Shown here piece after piece: positions 36,158 to 49,441 of a stretch of 64,000 bases of DNA. The notes under the pieces are model-generated. The model was given only the letters and a program-made list of their open reading frames with translations. It made no database searches and was not told the DNA's origin. A program made the translations under genes and the position numbers. The DNA is from Tyto alba (lineage: Eukaryota > Chordata > Aves > Strigiformes > Tytonidae). Each line of letters starts with the position of its first letter. Positions within the stretch are counted from its first letter, which is position 1. The stretch covers positions 20,639,936-20,703,935 of the forward strand of contig NW_024881327.1 in assembly GCF_018691265.1 (NCBI RefSeq), given 5' to 3'.

Positions 36158-37251
36158 CTAATAGAAAATTTAAAAATGTATGTTTGGAACACAGTAAAAT
36201 CCTGAAGGAATGACTAGAAATCTAAAATCACGCCAAACAACCAGGAATGGAAAAAAACTTTCTTCTGGATCTTGCATGACTTCTTTTGTCCTTATACTCT
36301 GCTCCTCTCTCACTTGTAGCTGGCATTCTGTTTTATAAATACTTTGTTATTATTTGAAGGCAGCTTTCCCACAACATAGCTTTTTAGCAACTCTATCATA
36401 GTTGTAAAAGCAAGTTAGTAAATTTTCTTCCTTATTAACTAGAAAATTTTTCTGCTCTTCACTATAATAATTATTTAAATTTTCATATTTGTTATTACTG
36501 AAATTTCATACAGGGCCCTACTGAAGTCAAAACCCACCACATCTACATTAAAGGCCCTAAATGTTTTTTATATCTGTGTCATAAGACAGGGAGTTTTATA
36601 AAATTATACTTAAGGAAGACCTGCAACCTGTTAGTAGAAAGTATTTTCTAGGATAGCAGTAATTTGAGCCACAGACATCTTTAACGTGCATTTGCAAGAG
36701 AAGTGAGCTCCTGGCATTTCTTTGCTCATTCCAATATTTCCCCAGAAATACCAGAGCCCTTTGGCCACAAGTCTTGCAGGATATGCATTAAGGAGTTGTT
36801 AACGTTGGCAAACATCAGAGCCACTGCCCCAGGTGTAAGTGGTTCCAAAGACTCATTGCCAATTCCAAGTCTCAAAGCAAAAGGCCAAATGATTTCAGTC
36901 AAAAGCAATTAACTACCAGCAATTAATTATTAGCATTGTACATGTGAAACAAAGACAATGGTATCAAATCTGCACATTTGTTTTATTTTGCTTACATAAA
37001 TATAGAATGGCAATGGTAATTAAAATCACTTTTTCCATTCATGTATTCCCTCCTGTGACATACACCAGAAGTAATTCCAAGGAGATTTGGTTATGTGTTG
37101 ATATTGAGGTTCTGTTCTTATCTGAATATTGGTAACTTTGACAGCATACTTTACTTCATTAATACAAGCTAACAGGCAAATAATTTTGTTATACTGTTAC
37201 ATCTTTCATTCAAACAAAGCAATGTTTTATTTGTATTTTTTCAAGAGCTAC
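36158..37251 (-). other. SORBS2: SORBS2 intron
   Basis: 1.1 kb between the 69-nt cassette and the nearest microexon; nothing else seen. Confidence 0.7.
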
Positions 37252-37272
37252 CTTCCTGAATTTCAGGATAAA
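37252..37272 (-). CDS. SORBS2: Predicted SORBS2 21-nt microexon (VYPEIQE)
   Basis: A 21-nt candidate with a very strong acceptor: more than 25 nt of T/C-rich sequence ending TTGCCACTGCAG|TT. The donor is GGAAG|GTAGCT. In the phase set by its neighbours (one base in, two bases to start) it reads (G)TT TAT CCT GAA ATT CAG GAA G, i.e. V-YPEIQE and a split Asp. UGC motifs near the 3' splice site are typical of neuronal microexons controlled by SRRM4 (established for the class; inference here). Confidence 0.6.
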
Positions 37273-37528
37273 CTGCAGTGGCAAGAAAGGAAGACAAGGA
37301 GAAAACTGACTAAAAATATTTAATTGCTGTAACTTCAAGAAATTTTGCTTCAAATTAATTTTTAAGTAACTTAACTGAGTCAGAGTTTTACTTGGTGGAC
37401 CCATTATCCAGCAAAGAGTTTGACATGGCTTCATACAAGATAGCTGAATCAGATGTTCTAACTGACTATATACATATATGCATACAATATTTACCCCTAT
37501 ACATAGAAGCCCATACACAAGTCTGTAC

Positions 37529-37549
37529 CTGTAATAACATTCTCAGTAT
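37529..37549 (-). CDS. SORBS2: Predicted SORBS2 21-nt microexon (DTENVIT)
   Basis: A second 21-nt candidate, 256 nt upstream of the VYPEIQE microexon. The acceptor reads CATTGTTTTGTACAG|AT with a CTAAC branch-like string about 25 nt upstream; the donor is ATTACAG|GTACAG. In phase it reads (G)AT ACT GAG AAT GTT ATT ACA G: DTENVIT and a split Asp. Its ends copy the ACA-G|AT junction between the start exon and the 35504-35596 exon, so it inserts seven residues between MNT and DSGG without a shift. Confidence 0.6.
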
Positions 37550-38533
37550 CTGTACAAAACAATGAGTCAGTTAGCACTCAGTTAAGGCATAACCATACAA
37601 ATATACCACATTGAGTTGTGCAGAATTTCTAATAAAATACAAATGTGTGTGAGTAAGCACATCTTTACATATGATGGACTCCATCTTCCCATCTTTGTTC
37701 AGGCCAGGCTCCCATTAAGTCAAGGGCATCATATCTCAGTGAGGATCAGGAAAATCTGCATGCTGCCTCAAAAGAGGGAGTTTTCAGACTGCTTCCCTTA
37801 TCTGTACTTCTTACACAGTTGAATTTCAAGAGGCTTATTCCAGCCTGTACTCTTTTTTCATAGCTCCATCAAATTTCCAGCAAATACTAACTAAACTCAC
37901 CCAGATTCTTGAAGTCCAAATAACATCAAAAAGCTGTAAGTCTAGAGAACACAGAATTCAAAAACATTAAGGAAGGCTGAATTAATAATCATCTGCTCAT
38001 TTCACTTGCAAATGATAAGCAATTAATATTGCACAGCTGTTCCTCAAGGACCAAATGAGGATATGTGAAACAATCTATACAAAATGTATGCCTATATAAA
38101 AAAATTAAATGCGTGCAACTATGTATACACATACGCACAATTCTCTATGCTTTTGACATGACAAATTCTTCAGGAGTGAGTGTCCCGTCTTACTAGGTAT
38201 TGTTTTAAAATTGAAGCAAAGGAGACCTGAATCAGCTAAGGTCTGCAGGCAATAATAGAATGTAAAGTCAAGCAATAATTCACAATCAAAACAGCTACCT
38301 GAAATGCATGTCCAGTTCAAATCAGGACTTAGCATGGCTGGTGCCTAGATATTCGTTTGCAAGCCCTACATACTCCCATCAAATCAGGAAAAGACAAGTA
38401 AGCAACCATAGAAGATACTGCAGAAAACAAAGGAAATGGGGAGGTAAGGATCTGATGAGACATGTTTCTGACAGTATCTTGCAGGGAAAGGGCCATATAG
38501 GGACGTACTCCTGAATCAATGTTGCAGACTTAC

Positions 38534-38860
38534 CTTTAAAGGGAGAAAAAGAACAAGCCACCTACTGACTGGAAAAGACAGGTGAGGCGGTGGCTTGCTC
38601 TCCAGCTAGGAGGATGTTTGTATTTGCATATGTATCCTAACGCTCTCTGTGGTGGGGCTCTGGATGCTCTCCTCTTGTTAGCTTGCTGTTCAGCTCCTCT
38701 CCCTTTTCTAACTTCCCTCCTACTATTTTTCTCTTCCGCCTTTCTCTATTCCTCACCTTGCCTTACTTCCTTCTCTCTCCCTATCTTAATTCTGTTTCTC
38801 TTCACAAGTAAGTACTTTAACCCTTTCTCCCTAAATTCACAATCTCGGCAACTGCTCCCA
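38534..38860 (-). other. SORBS2: Candidate non-coding alternative first exon / promoter region
   Basis: Going down the minus strand, a purine-rich, relatively GC-rich stretch ends in a consensus donor CTTTAAAG|GTAAGT at 38533. It contains a perfect octamer ATGCAAAT (38629-38622). A short ATG frame there stops after a few codons, so this would be 5' UTR. The upstream boundary is a guess. It could instead be an internal UTR exon, because CTTTTCCAG lies about 35 nt before the donor, or it could be chance. Confidence 0.3.
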
Positions 38861-39399
38861 TTACAGGCAGCATCACCCTAAGTGAGCTGTATCTCTATTT
38901 GACAAATAGTCTATAGATCAAGTCCTGCTCCAAAGCTGAATGAAGCCAACTTAAAACACCACCACCACCACTAATTTTATTTAGGAACATGGGGTACTTT
39001 TACTGCAAATACTGTTTCAGAGTTAGTAAAATCAGTGGCATAAACCAAGTTGGCAAAGATGAAAGGATGGTAACCTCTTGTGAAGAGGTCAGAGAGAGCA
39101 GCTGAGGCAGGAAATTTTTAATGAATTTTTACAGCTCAAAGAAAAGAAAAATGGCACCCAAGCATAATGTTTGCTGATCATTATTCTATCTACTGTACTT
39201 GTGAATTGTATCATCTTCCCCTTTGTCTGCACAGTGAATTCAAGTTTAAAAGTCTTTAGACCAAGGATTCTTACTCCCTATTTGCATTCTGACCTTCTGA
39301 GGCAAATAAATAGTGCTGGATGCAACAGTCCAAGACAGATGAAGCTGCTGCCTCTACATGTCCCGAGGTCCCACCAGTAGTGAATCTGTAGATGTATTC

Positions 39400-39880
39400 C
39401 CAGCAGACACGTGCACAAGAGCACACATATACACCACTTACACACATGGCTATCCATACCCATCACAGACACTCAGTGCACTCACACCAACACAGATGGC
39501 ACAACGTCCTCCTTCCCCTCCCCATGCTGGCTGAGCAGGACAAAGATCCACTCGTGAGAATGTACACACACACATGGACAAGGTGGATCCTTCCAGCAAC
39601 TGGGCTTAGACACTGAGTCTGCCATTCATTCCATGCCTGCACCCCAGGGCTGAGGCTCTCCTGGGGCAGTCCTGGGAGAGGCCTGGAAAAGGGAGACCCT
39701 TGTACCTCCCTTCATTTGGGTTCCTGTCTGCTCTTGTGTCCCTGTGCTCCTCCAGGCTTATGGAGATGGGCCTTTGATGGCTCCTGTGATGGGCCTGGGA
39801 GTAGCCTGGCAGGGCAGGCTATTATTTGGGCTTCCCCTCCTGTCACTCCGTGCTCCTTTGTGGGTGTGCAGATGAGCTTT
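39400..39880. other. CA-rich then GC-rich intronic block of unknown nature
   Basis: A degenerate CACA-rich stretch (about 39400-39580) passes into a GC-rich block (39610-39880) with the string GATGGGCCT twice (39766 and 39788) and several TCCTG/CTCCT words. It differs sharply from the AT-rich flanks. I recognise no gene or repeat family. It may be an old insertion. Confidence 0.4.
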
Positions 39881-42800
39881 TATCACATAACCTAACATTG
39901 ACTATACAGATGAACCTACTATTATTTGGCTCTTTGATGCTGCTCATGATTAAAAAAGTAAATTTTTTGTAAAATGCCTAAAACACTCAAGCTCACCTAA
40001 TTTGTTTTAATGATCTAAGAGTGGCTTCACAATCTGTTCCGGAACTCTTCAGGGACCCAAGATTTTCTACTTGTCTCCCAGACAAAATATAAGATATTAG
40101 TCCATGGGATAACTTCCATTAATAATTTTAACAAACACAGACTATTTGCAGTCTTCCAGAACTGCATACTTTTTAACTCTGGGCTGTTCTTTATGTGCTT
40201 CATGTAATGTCAACAGCCAACTTATTTAATAATTCTAAAATTAGATGCATTTATGAAGAATTATCTGTGTGAAACCCAGCCAAAATATTTATGGATGGAC
40301 ACTAAGAATCTGTTTTAGAATATTAACCTGTACTCATTCATTATTCCTCAACTCAGTTACCTCTCCCCCAACTTCAGCTATGCATGCATGTATGTTATAT
40401 GAACAAAAAGCAAATTTAGCATGTGTTTTAATCTGATGTGAGCTTCATGGGCAGCTCAGGTTTTCTGCGACTTCAGTTTTTCAAAATGACTCACCAAGTT
40501 AATGATGTTCATCAAATATGTAAAGTACTTTAAGACTTGATGAAAATCCCTATATATAGTTTAAAATATTATTCTTCTGATGATAACTTAGTCTGGGTTT
40601 AAAAAGGCACACATTCTATTAGACTATTTTTAAATTATGACAGCAATTGAACACCAAAAGGAACTATGAGCCAAAGTACCTTTGGTACTTCTGAAAACCT
40701 CCCCTATATCGTACGTCTGTTTCTTTGCTTTTGCAAACATGTTTCATTGCCTTATGCTGTTGAATATTCCTTTCTAACATGTGGTATAGAATTAACATCA
40801 AATGTTAAAAAATCCCTCCCATATATGGTAGAGTATTGAAAACCAAAGCTCTTCAAAACATTTTCTCTGTAGACAAAAATATCTTCTGCAGGGTTTGCTG
40901 AGACAGACTGCCAAGTCTGCAGCCACAGGGAACACTGGATTAGAGGAGCCTGCTCTAAGCAGTAGATTTACTTTTTCCTTTTAAAGCTGCATATATGTTA
41001 GCTTTGCCACTTCAGCAGTTACTGGCATCAAACTAGAGTGCTCATTTATCCACAGGAATAATTAATGAAATGCATATTTTTAAAACAAACTAGGGGCAGA
41101 TCATCAGTATCTGATAACCTCCAATTGCACCATGCAAAAATTCCTGTTACAAAGCAGTGAAATATATATATATATAAGAACTACAGCACTCATTTGATGT
41201 TCAAAGATAACATACTGTAAAAAAAAAGAAAAAAAAAGGAAAAGAAGCAACTAGACCAGAACACCATGCAGAACAGCTTCCATCTCAGTCACTCTCTGCC
41301 TTAGTAAAGCGATGCTTTATCAACAGATAGGTGCAAGATGTTCACTTTTACACCCTACGCACTGGATTTTTTTTTGTTTGTTTGTTATTTTTTTTTTTTT
41401 TACAGTGAGAAAATAGTCTGCATCAATAGAACCGGCAGGAAATACCATATTTTTTGTCAATACCTCCTTTTAGTGCAGCTGGTAACATGCACATTAGTAT
41501 CAAGCATACACAAGATGAAAAATGCTTTTTCACTTGTATAAGTGCAGAGTAGATTAAAGTTCAGCTTACAGTCATGATATCCTTAGTTAACTAGAAAAGA
41601 TTTCAAGTGTGTTCAGGTCTTTTAAGTCTGTTTTCAAGGCTCCTGGGTGGTCAGAAGACTCCCAATCGCCAACAGAAGTCATTCAGCCACATAGATTACT
41701 TAAATCTTATGTCTGCTTCTCTTCAGAATATCTAGTTTACATGAAAAATCTTAGTACAACATAGAACAAAGTCATACTTTAGAGCTACAATAACACAAAC
41801 TGGCAATTTGCTGCTCTATCCACATTTTTCAAAGTAGAAGCTATAATATGACATCTATCGTGATTTTAACTCATATGATTGCAATGCACATTGTAATCAT
41901 AGTCAAATGTATGATGATTAGCTGAGTTACTTCTGAAATTACAGTTCTATGAAGCAAGCAGTATTTCAGTACTACCTACAGACTAACACATTTAGGAAAG
42001 ATGGCTTTCCTAAAAATGCAAGAAGATAGGACAAATTTCAAATAGTATTTCCATAAATGAAAAACACATCACCCTGGTTAGCATCTGTAAAACAATTAAG
42101 AACAACCAGTCCTTTGGGAAAAAAACCCATAAACTCAATTGAGAAATTTCATTTCTCCTGCTTATTATATTTACAAATATAGTGGTTTCATGTGAGCCAA
42201 CACATTTTAACTTTGTATTAAGAAAAATCTGTCAAAGAAGCTCGTCCTACTGAGTTCCAAACACTGTCTGAGACAACGGGAAGCCAGGAAGCCTGATTAA
42301 TACAGTGGTCAAGATAACGGCAACCTATATCGTGGAAAAGCTAATCCCTTCTGGTTAGAGCGTGCTGCTGAAACACCCAAACCAGCTTCAAACATAGTTC
42401 AGGTCCTCAGGTCCCATACAACACATTTTGCTTATTTCAAGTTGTCACATCAGTTGTCATTGTGCAGCACTACGGTCAATGATAAAACCAACTAGTTTGA
42501 AAAGGATGAATACGTCTATCCTTGTGCCACAATTAATCTGCAAATCAGGTAGTTCATCCATGGAGTATCAAGAGTTGCCTGCAACTGAAAATTTAGACCT
42601 GACATGAGTCAGGTCAGGATTTCACCAGTCTGCTTTTGAGAGGCCTACTCCCACTTCCAGCAAAACCAGCAGCACTATCTATTGACTTCAGTGATTCAGA
42701 AGCAAATATTAGTACGTTGTCACAGATCATGAAGATAACTTCCTACAGAGTACATTTGGTCAATACATCTATCACAGCAACTTGAGAGAAAATACAAATC

Positions 42801-43315
42801 CCTCTAAGTACAAAAAAAGTTATCCTCATCTGATTATGATAGTGTAGCTAATAACACCAGGTATTATATGTATGCCTTTTTATTTAAATATATAGGCCCC
42901 TTAATTTAATGACAGTAGAGAATGAAAACAACCCATGTGTAAAACATGTGCATTTTCTTAGGAAAATGTGATGTTTTAACACTACTTTTCCAGAGCTGTT
43001 ATGTCCTCATACTACATATTTTTACATAAAACATACACATACAAAACTGACACTTATAACTTAAGCACAGAGAGCTGAACATGCATGTATATTTCACATA
43101 TCCATGTATATCCATACATAGAAAACCATGTATGTAAATTTTGTATATGGAATACAAATGCACATAAGCAGACATACTATTAAAATATCTTCCTTAATTT
43201 GAGTTCAGCGCCAACTGAAGTAAATTTGTTCATGAAAATTTAAATAAATTTGGGATCTTCTCTGCTTACTAAACAACACATAAGAGTAAAGAAAAATCTC
43301 ACAGAAGCAGCGTAC

Positions 43316-43365
43316 CTGTGTTCATTTTGACACTGGAGGGTTTGCTATAAAAATCTTCAGATTTC
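43316..43365 (-). CDS. SORBS2: SORBS2 start exon (ATG at 43325, MNT)
   Basis: The 50-nt exon ends ATG AAC ACA G|GTACG and supplies MNT plus the first base of Asp, giving [12 protein letters not shown] as in mammalian SORBS2. The acceptor is TTTTCTGCAG|G. Upstream of the ATG the same frame is open through the exon (KSEDFYSKPSSVK), starting with the third base of a split codon, so an upstream coding exon could extend the N-terminus. The ATG has A at -3. I give the whole exon because either start may be used. Confidence 0.92.
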
Positions 43366-46300
43366 CTGCAGAAAATAAAACGATCTATTAATTTGAACAA
43401 GACAAAAATATGTGGTACAAAATGGCAGCAGGACTTCTCGGAGGGGTGGAGAATGACTGTGATACAAATGACAGTCCTATTTTAATACAGCTTTAATTAA
43501 ATTGGTACTGCTTGTCCTTCCAAAGTTAAAGATGAGCTGTTGCTTCCATTATAAGCTACTCTATTTTCAAGTGCTTAGTATCTCTCTGTTGTAAACATTT
43601 GCTCTGGGATAAAAAACTAGTAATTGACTTCTCATCTTGAAACTCTAAACTAAAAATTACTCCCATACAGGAATAGGGAAATATTTTTAAAGACTGCTTA
43701 TAAGCTTTATTCTCTCCTTTGTGCAAACTGAAAGATATAAAGAGGAGGTCTCCCTTAATATTTTTTTAAGCTGCCAACGTTACCAGGTCTTTTTCAACAG
43801 TTTATAAGCAGGAGATATGGCTGTTTCCATCCAGTCATTTAAAGTGTGTCTACAGACAACACTGACTCTCTTAATGTTGCTCACTGTACTGCTATGCACA
43901 GAATCAGGGCATGTGTCTTGGTATCCACAGGAATCCATTTCAAAACTCCCCATGGAATCAATAGGTCGGGAATAAAGTCACTATACACCAATGCGCTTTT
44001 TAAAGGTAATAATTTACACCAAAATAATGTAAAATGCACGCAAAGGTTGAATCTCTTTATTTAGACATCCCAACTCTATACAGTACTTGCAAACAAACAG
44101 TAAAACCCCACAAAACCAACCTACAACTGTAGAGAAAAGCATGACATCCTACAGTAATAGGCAGCTTTAACTTACTGATGGCATGCCACAGGACAAACTG
44201 GACCATATTTTCCATCTACTGCCAGTTTATTTTACAACTTTATCTTAGAATCAGGAGCTTTAATACCTCTTTTACTCAGGCTCTTTTAGAGATAAGGAGA
44301 TAAACACAGAAAATGTTTCCAAAGGCATTCTGCATACTGGCCAATCTCAGCTGTGTTGTTACATATATGCTGTCCACTATACTTTACTGGGTGGGGAGAC
44401 ACACTGGAGGCCAAAATACTGAGGGCTAAAAAAAGTCGTTCTTGCTCTGCATTGTTCCCACATCAAGTTTAGGATAAAACAAAGGGAAAAATCAGAATTT
44501 TTAATGTAATGCAGCTTCAAATAATACATTAAAAATATAGACTGCTTGACTATGTTGGAGTAAGGTGGAAGGTATACATGAGGGACCCTTCTTATAATGA
44601 GAGACTCAAAATACTAATTAATACAAGTAAACAAAATATTGAAACAGAATTCCAGTCAAACTCAACAGGAACCCTGAATTAATTGTACCTCTGAGGTAAT
44701 GGGTATATTGCTGTATTCTCTTGTATTCATAATGAGGCCAGATTTTCAACTGCTTGAAAAACTTAGTGTTTTTCAGAAAGTATCTGAACTCTGCTGCTAT
44801 TATTCAGTCAACTTTGTGGCAAAAAAAGATTCACATTAAACTTTTTGAGCACTATGGAAATAAGTATGTGGCAGTGAATAAAGTTTTATTGCATTCTTTT
44901 TAATCTTCAGCTATCAGGAAACTCTGAGAATTTCTAAAAGATCTTTTAAAAATTAAGGGAAGTTCTATTTTATTATTTTTTTGATAAATTATCTTTGACT
45001 GAAATTTTGGATTTCTATACCAGCTACAGAATATTCTTAAAGCCTCAAATTCCTACAGTATTTTCAGGCTGCTAGAGGAGACACCATTTTCAAGCCTTCT
45101 TTTAGCTTGGAGCTGAATCACTGATGGTACTGCACGCAAGCTACGAAATGCAACGTGATACTTATTTTCAGACCCAACAAGTACAGAACTCTTGGAACAC
45201 TGCAGAGCCAAAATGATTTCTAGCAGGTGGCCTTGATATATTTACATAAAGTGTGCTTAACTCTTACTTGAGTTTTAACAGACAACACTCAGTTTTAGCA
45301 CTACAGCTTTGTCCTCCTAAGAGTTTTTCTATCTGAAGAGCTTAGGCTGCATTGCTGACACTCAACAAGGGATTGCATTCAAATCACTAACATTTCCACA
45401 TTAATCTCATTTTGCTGAATAACAAATTAGTCTTGCATATCTGAAAATTATGCATGTAAATAAGGCACACTCATGCAAACAGTAAACGTTGCATTTAATA
45501 CTAAAATTATTTGCAGCGCTCTGCTTCTACGAAGTTAAAGTAGCATTCAAATACTTAATGACATTGGCAATACAATCCAAATGAATGCAATTAATTTAGC
45601 CATATGCCTGAAAGCATTTTACTCAGCATTGTTTCAAGCAGTCTTTAAGATCCTCACTTCAAGAAGGTAGGGTGGAGTGGGGATGTGAAGAGGAGAGCAA
45701 AGGGCTTTGTTTGCTTTGTACTTTTGTTCCTACTTCACTGTTTCCTGAAGATTGTTCTTTGTGAATGGGTTTGCAAGTAGCTCTAATATAGACCCCTGAC
45801 AGAGGCAAGATGAATGTTCCACTGGAAGCATCAGACACTCTTTACTGCCAAAAAGGATGCCCACGATCAGCTAAGATACTAAGCTCTTAGATAGCTAATA
45901 CTGCAACAGAAGGAACGCCATTAATTATTGCGCAGACACAAAGCACTACTGGAATGCATGAGTTTGCAAAATCAGAGACTGCTGTTCAGTTACGTAGGTC
46001 ATGAAGGTTTCCGAATATCATATCTGATCTTAGATGCCTAGGTAAAAGAACACTAAGTTTAACTGCAGCAGTGTGTCTAACTTTTGCAGAGATCCAAGAT
46101 TAATCTTCATAGCACTCTTCTATAGTTGGCTTCATCTGGCAGAGGTAATGCTGTAGGAAATGAATGGCTGCCCTAATGCACAAAAACCGGGTCTGTCAGG
46201 TTGAATACAGCTGCAGTTACCATTGCTACAGTGTCACTAAATACGTAATACATATTGCTGTGTTATTTCTTAATAATGCTACAAAGATTCCCTCAGCTCA

Positions 46301-46430
46301 GCAATACTTTGCATTGAGCCAGGCTACTGAAAAGACTTGTGGGAACCTCATTAACACCTGCTCTATTTTCTTCAAGAGACCCTGATAGCTAGTTGTGATC
46401 ACTTCTTCTGTTCCTGATAAGTTCTGAAGT

Positions 46431-46488
46431 GTGGGGTGCTGCAGAGAGCCATTCTGTCACCCCTTCTGTTCCACATTTATGTGGAGCT
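46431..46488 (+). mobile_element. Possible old LINE reverse-transcriptase fragment
   Basis: The plus-strand translation of 46448-46483 gives AILSPLLFHIYV, resembling the VLGPLLFNIFIND block of CR1/L2-type reverse transcriptases. The flanks are too decayed to follow. This is a short match and could be chance. Confidence 0.4.
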
Positions 46489-46852
46489 ATAAAAAGGGTT
46501 AGTGAGAAGTCAAGAAAGGTTTCTCCGCCCTCAGTTTATTCATGAATACAAGATGTGTCTTTACTGTTAGAGGTTTCATTCCATTATTGATCAGATGTTA
46601 AGAGCACCCACAGCCGTAAGGTAGGAGCTCTAACATTCAATCAAACATCAATAAATGTAGGCAAGTGTTTTGTGGATCAAAGCCTAAATGAGTAGTAACA
46701 TGCTATTACCTGCTTGCACCTGACTCAGAGAATTAAGTTAATCATAGCTAATAACCATAATCCATAACTACCTCAGGATAAAGACCATCAGAAGTTAGAA
46801 TATCCTTTCCATGTAAGATTCTGGAAAGAACTGGGAGGTAAAGGAAAAGAGA

Positions 46853-46875
46853 TTTTTTTTTTTTTTTTTTTTTTT
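46853..46875. repeat. T23 homopolymer
   Basis: An uninterrupted run of 23 T; the base count may be unreliable in an assembly. Confidence 0.9.
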
Positions 46876-49441
46876 GGAAGCACATACATAAACCCCCAAA
46901 GTTATCATTACACCTTTATTAATAATTTAATACATTGCAAATTCCTAAATGCCACATGGGAGTATCAGATCAAAGGGATCCAAGCTCATGGATAAAGTTT
47001 GGGGTCTTTCTGCCTCCTGCTCTGTAGTCCTGGAGTCTAGACCCCTTTGAAATGCCAAGTGTGCTAGCTTCGTAGCTAACAAGGGGCAGACTCCAGGATG
47101 CTAGTTGCCTACTTGCTTATGTGGGTTTTGAAAGGCTCTTGAAGAACACGGCAGTAAGTTACCTTGTCTGAATCAGAGCATACAGACTCTGTTTCAAAAC
47201 AAGCTGATGGTTTCCACATAGATTGTGTCTGAAAATATTTTTGACCTATTCTACTTAATATAGTCAAGAGTATGAAAGATGTTCAAAGAGAAAATATTTA
47301 ATATTATAACCCCCTTTCCCCACCAACAGCAGCCCCTACAGTTATATTACATGCATTCTTGGTGCTCAGTACTGTAGGGTAAATTGTGAGTTTGATCGAC
47401 TTGAACCAACTAAATGATTTCCTCCAAGGTATTCAAGACTATTTTTATAAGATGACAGAGATCAACCAGACAGTGCTAATGGACTCAAGAATTATTCAAT
47501 AGATTCTAAGTTACCTGTTATTTACCACTTGCCATTTCACACATGATATTATAAAAAGCATAATTAAAATGTAATTTTATGATACAGTATTTATATTAAC
47601 TTTAAAGCTAATTCTAGTATGTACTCTTTATAGTTACCATCCTTTGTAATGAATTTTACCCCAAGGACCTTCGGTGAGAAGAGCAATTGGCTTACAATAC
47701 AGAGTGCAGATGGATCAACAGCAGGATGAATGTGTGTGTGATCTGGCTAGAAAATGATAGATTTTCATTGCCTTTGGTAGACAGTAGTGCCCAGATATTT
47801 GGAAAGGACAGGAGCTTTCCAGATTTGCATGAGAAGAAGCGTCAGACTTGCATTAATGTTTCACAGTTTGAGCTAGAGACAGTAATCTACTTGAGAAAAT
47901 ATCTGCAAAATTAAGGCGCCAAATCAGTCGGTGATTTTACTCCAAGGATTGTTTATTCAGTCAATTTAAACATGGCAGGTGATCTACAAACACATATTTA
48001 TTACCAGGCAGGATTCTATATCTTAATTTGCATGTGGTAGTAAATTCTTTTCACCAAAATCATTAAGGCTCTGCAGAACATTCCTGCTCTCATCTCTGCA
48101 ACAGGCCAATATACTTTATATGCTAACTCATACATTCAGTGGAAGAGGGGAAAAAAAAAATTATGAAGCACTAGTTCTGGAAGATAGTGAAGCAGAGTGT
48201 TTTACTTCTCTCCATTTTTAAAATAAAGTGTTTCAGATGTTTAGCTGTAACAGGACGACCAAGGCAATGAGAATGAAATGAGATCTTAATAGACCACAAA
48301 AGGCTTAGATTGTGGCAACAGCAACTCACACGAAGAAACAACAGTCCTGTAGGTTCCTTGGGAGCAGAAGTCTCTTTGGCTGAGCCCCTAAGCAGAAGGA
48401 AGGCGTATATGTAAATGTATTGTTTGTATGAAAACATCTTTGATGGAGCATGGATAGGTGGTGCTTATAATAAAAAATTGAGAAGGTAGTGAATAAGGTT
48501 CCACCATGTTTCAACTTCACTACCATGCAACAACAAGCCTGTACTAAGATACAACCCAGCAAGGCATATGCTAAGCATATGCTTTATGTAGGCCCCACAG
48601 ACCTATTTCTATGCTTAATGCTAAACATAGGCATAAATACTGTTTGCCCCAGATCACATTACCTCAACCTATAAGGAGTTGAATACTCCAGTTCTAATTA
48701 AAGTGTTTTCAGATAGACAAACAAAGAACAAAACACAGGCAGACAACTGCCATCATAGTTTCTATAATTTTAACTTCAAAATTTTGCTTACAGGATTGTG
48801 AAGACATCCTCATGTTAAGCGCAGTGTCATCATACATGCGTTACTTATGCACATCATCTGCAAATGTACTGATCAGGTCATTAAGCACGTCTGAATGCAC
48901 AATGGGATGTCTGAATAATTTGTACATGGCCATAAACTTCTACTGGAATGTAATAGCTAGGTCACATCATAGTCAGCAGCAGTAAGTGCATGATCAGGTA
49001 AACCTGTACATACAAAGCTCTGTTTACTGTATCACCTGGGAAGACACAAAATACTAGGAGACATGTTTGTGCTGCAAAGAGCATGAATTGGTTTAACTGA
49101 CTAGAAGAGGCTGAGGAGATCTGTGTTTGCAGGGATTCTTTTGGAGGTAGGAAGGGGATGGGTAGTTACTCTGCTACAACTGTCAAGAAATTTTAGTTAT
49201 GAGTGATATTCTTGTAGAAAACAGGTGATTTCTGAGCAGTGTGGAAAGGCAGCAGAACAGACATGGAAGTTGGATTTATGATTTTTGTTGTGTTTGTCAA
49301 GTTGTAATTACGAATAAAAACTTGAAGATATTCCTAACTGCCTACAGTATTGCTAACTAACTTAGGTGGATATCTAATTTATGACATATCAGACATATAA
49401 GCCTACTTCCTCTAGCAAATACAATAGTAACATTGTTATTT

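Larger units (their letters stand above)
37550..43315 (-). other. SORBS2: SORBS2 intron below the start exon
   Basis: 5.8 kb. It holds the candidate first exon at 38.5-38.9 kb, the CA/GC-rich block at 39.4-39.9 kb, and simple repeats (AT run at 41161-41177, A and T runs near 41220 and 41370-41402). Confidence 0.7.

Noticed and set aside
46491..46499. TATAAAAAG on the plus strand
   Set aside because: It adjoins a decayed LINE fragment and has no exon downstream; TATA strings are expected in AT-rich DNA.
47164..47189. Possible 26-nt exon upstream of the start exon (reads SLYALIQT)
   Set aside because: The phase fits KSEDFYS, but the acceptor is weak and no ATG or known peptide supports it.
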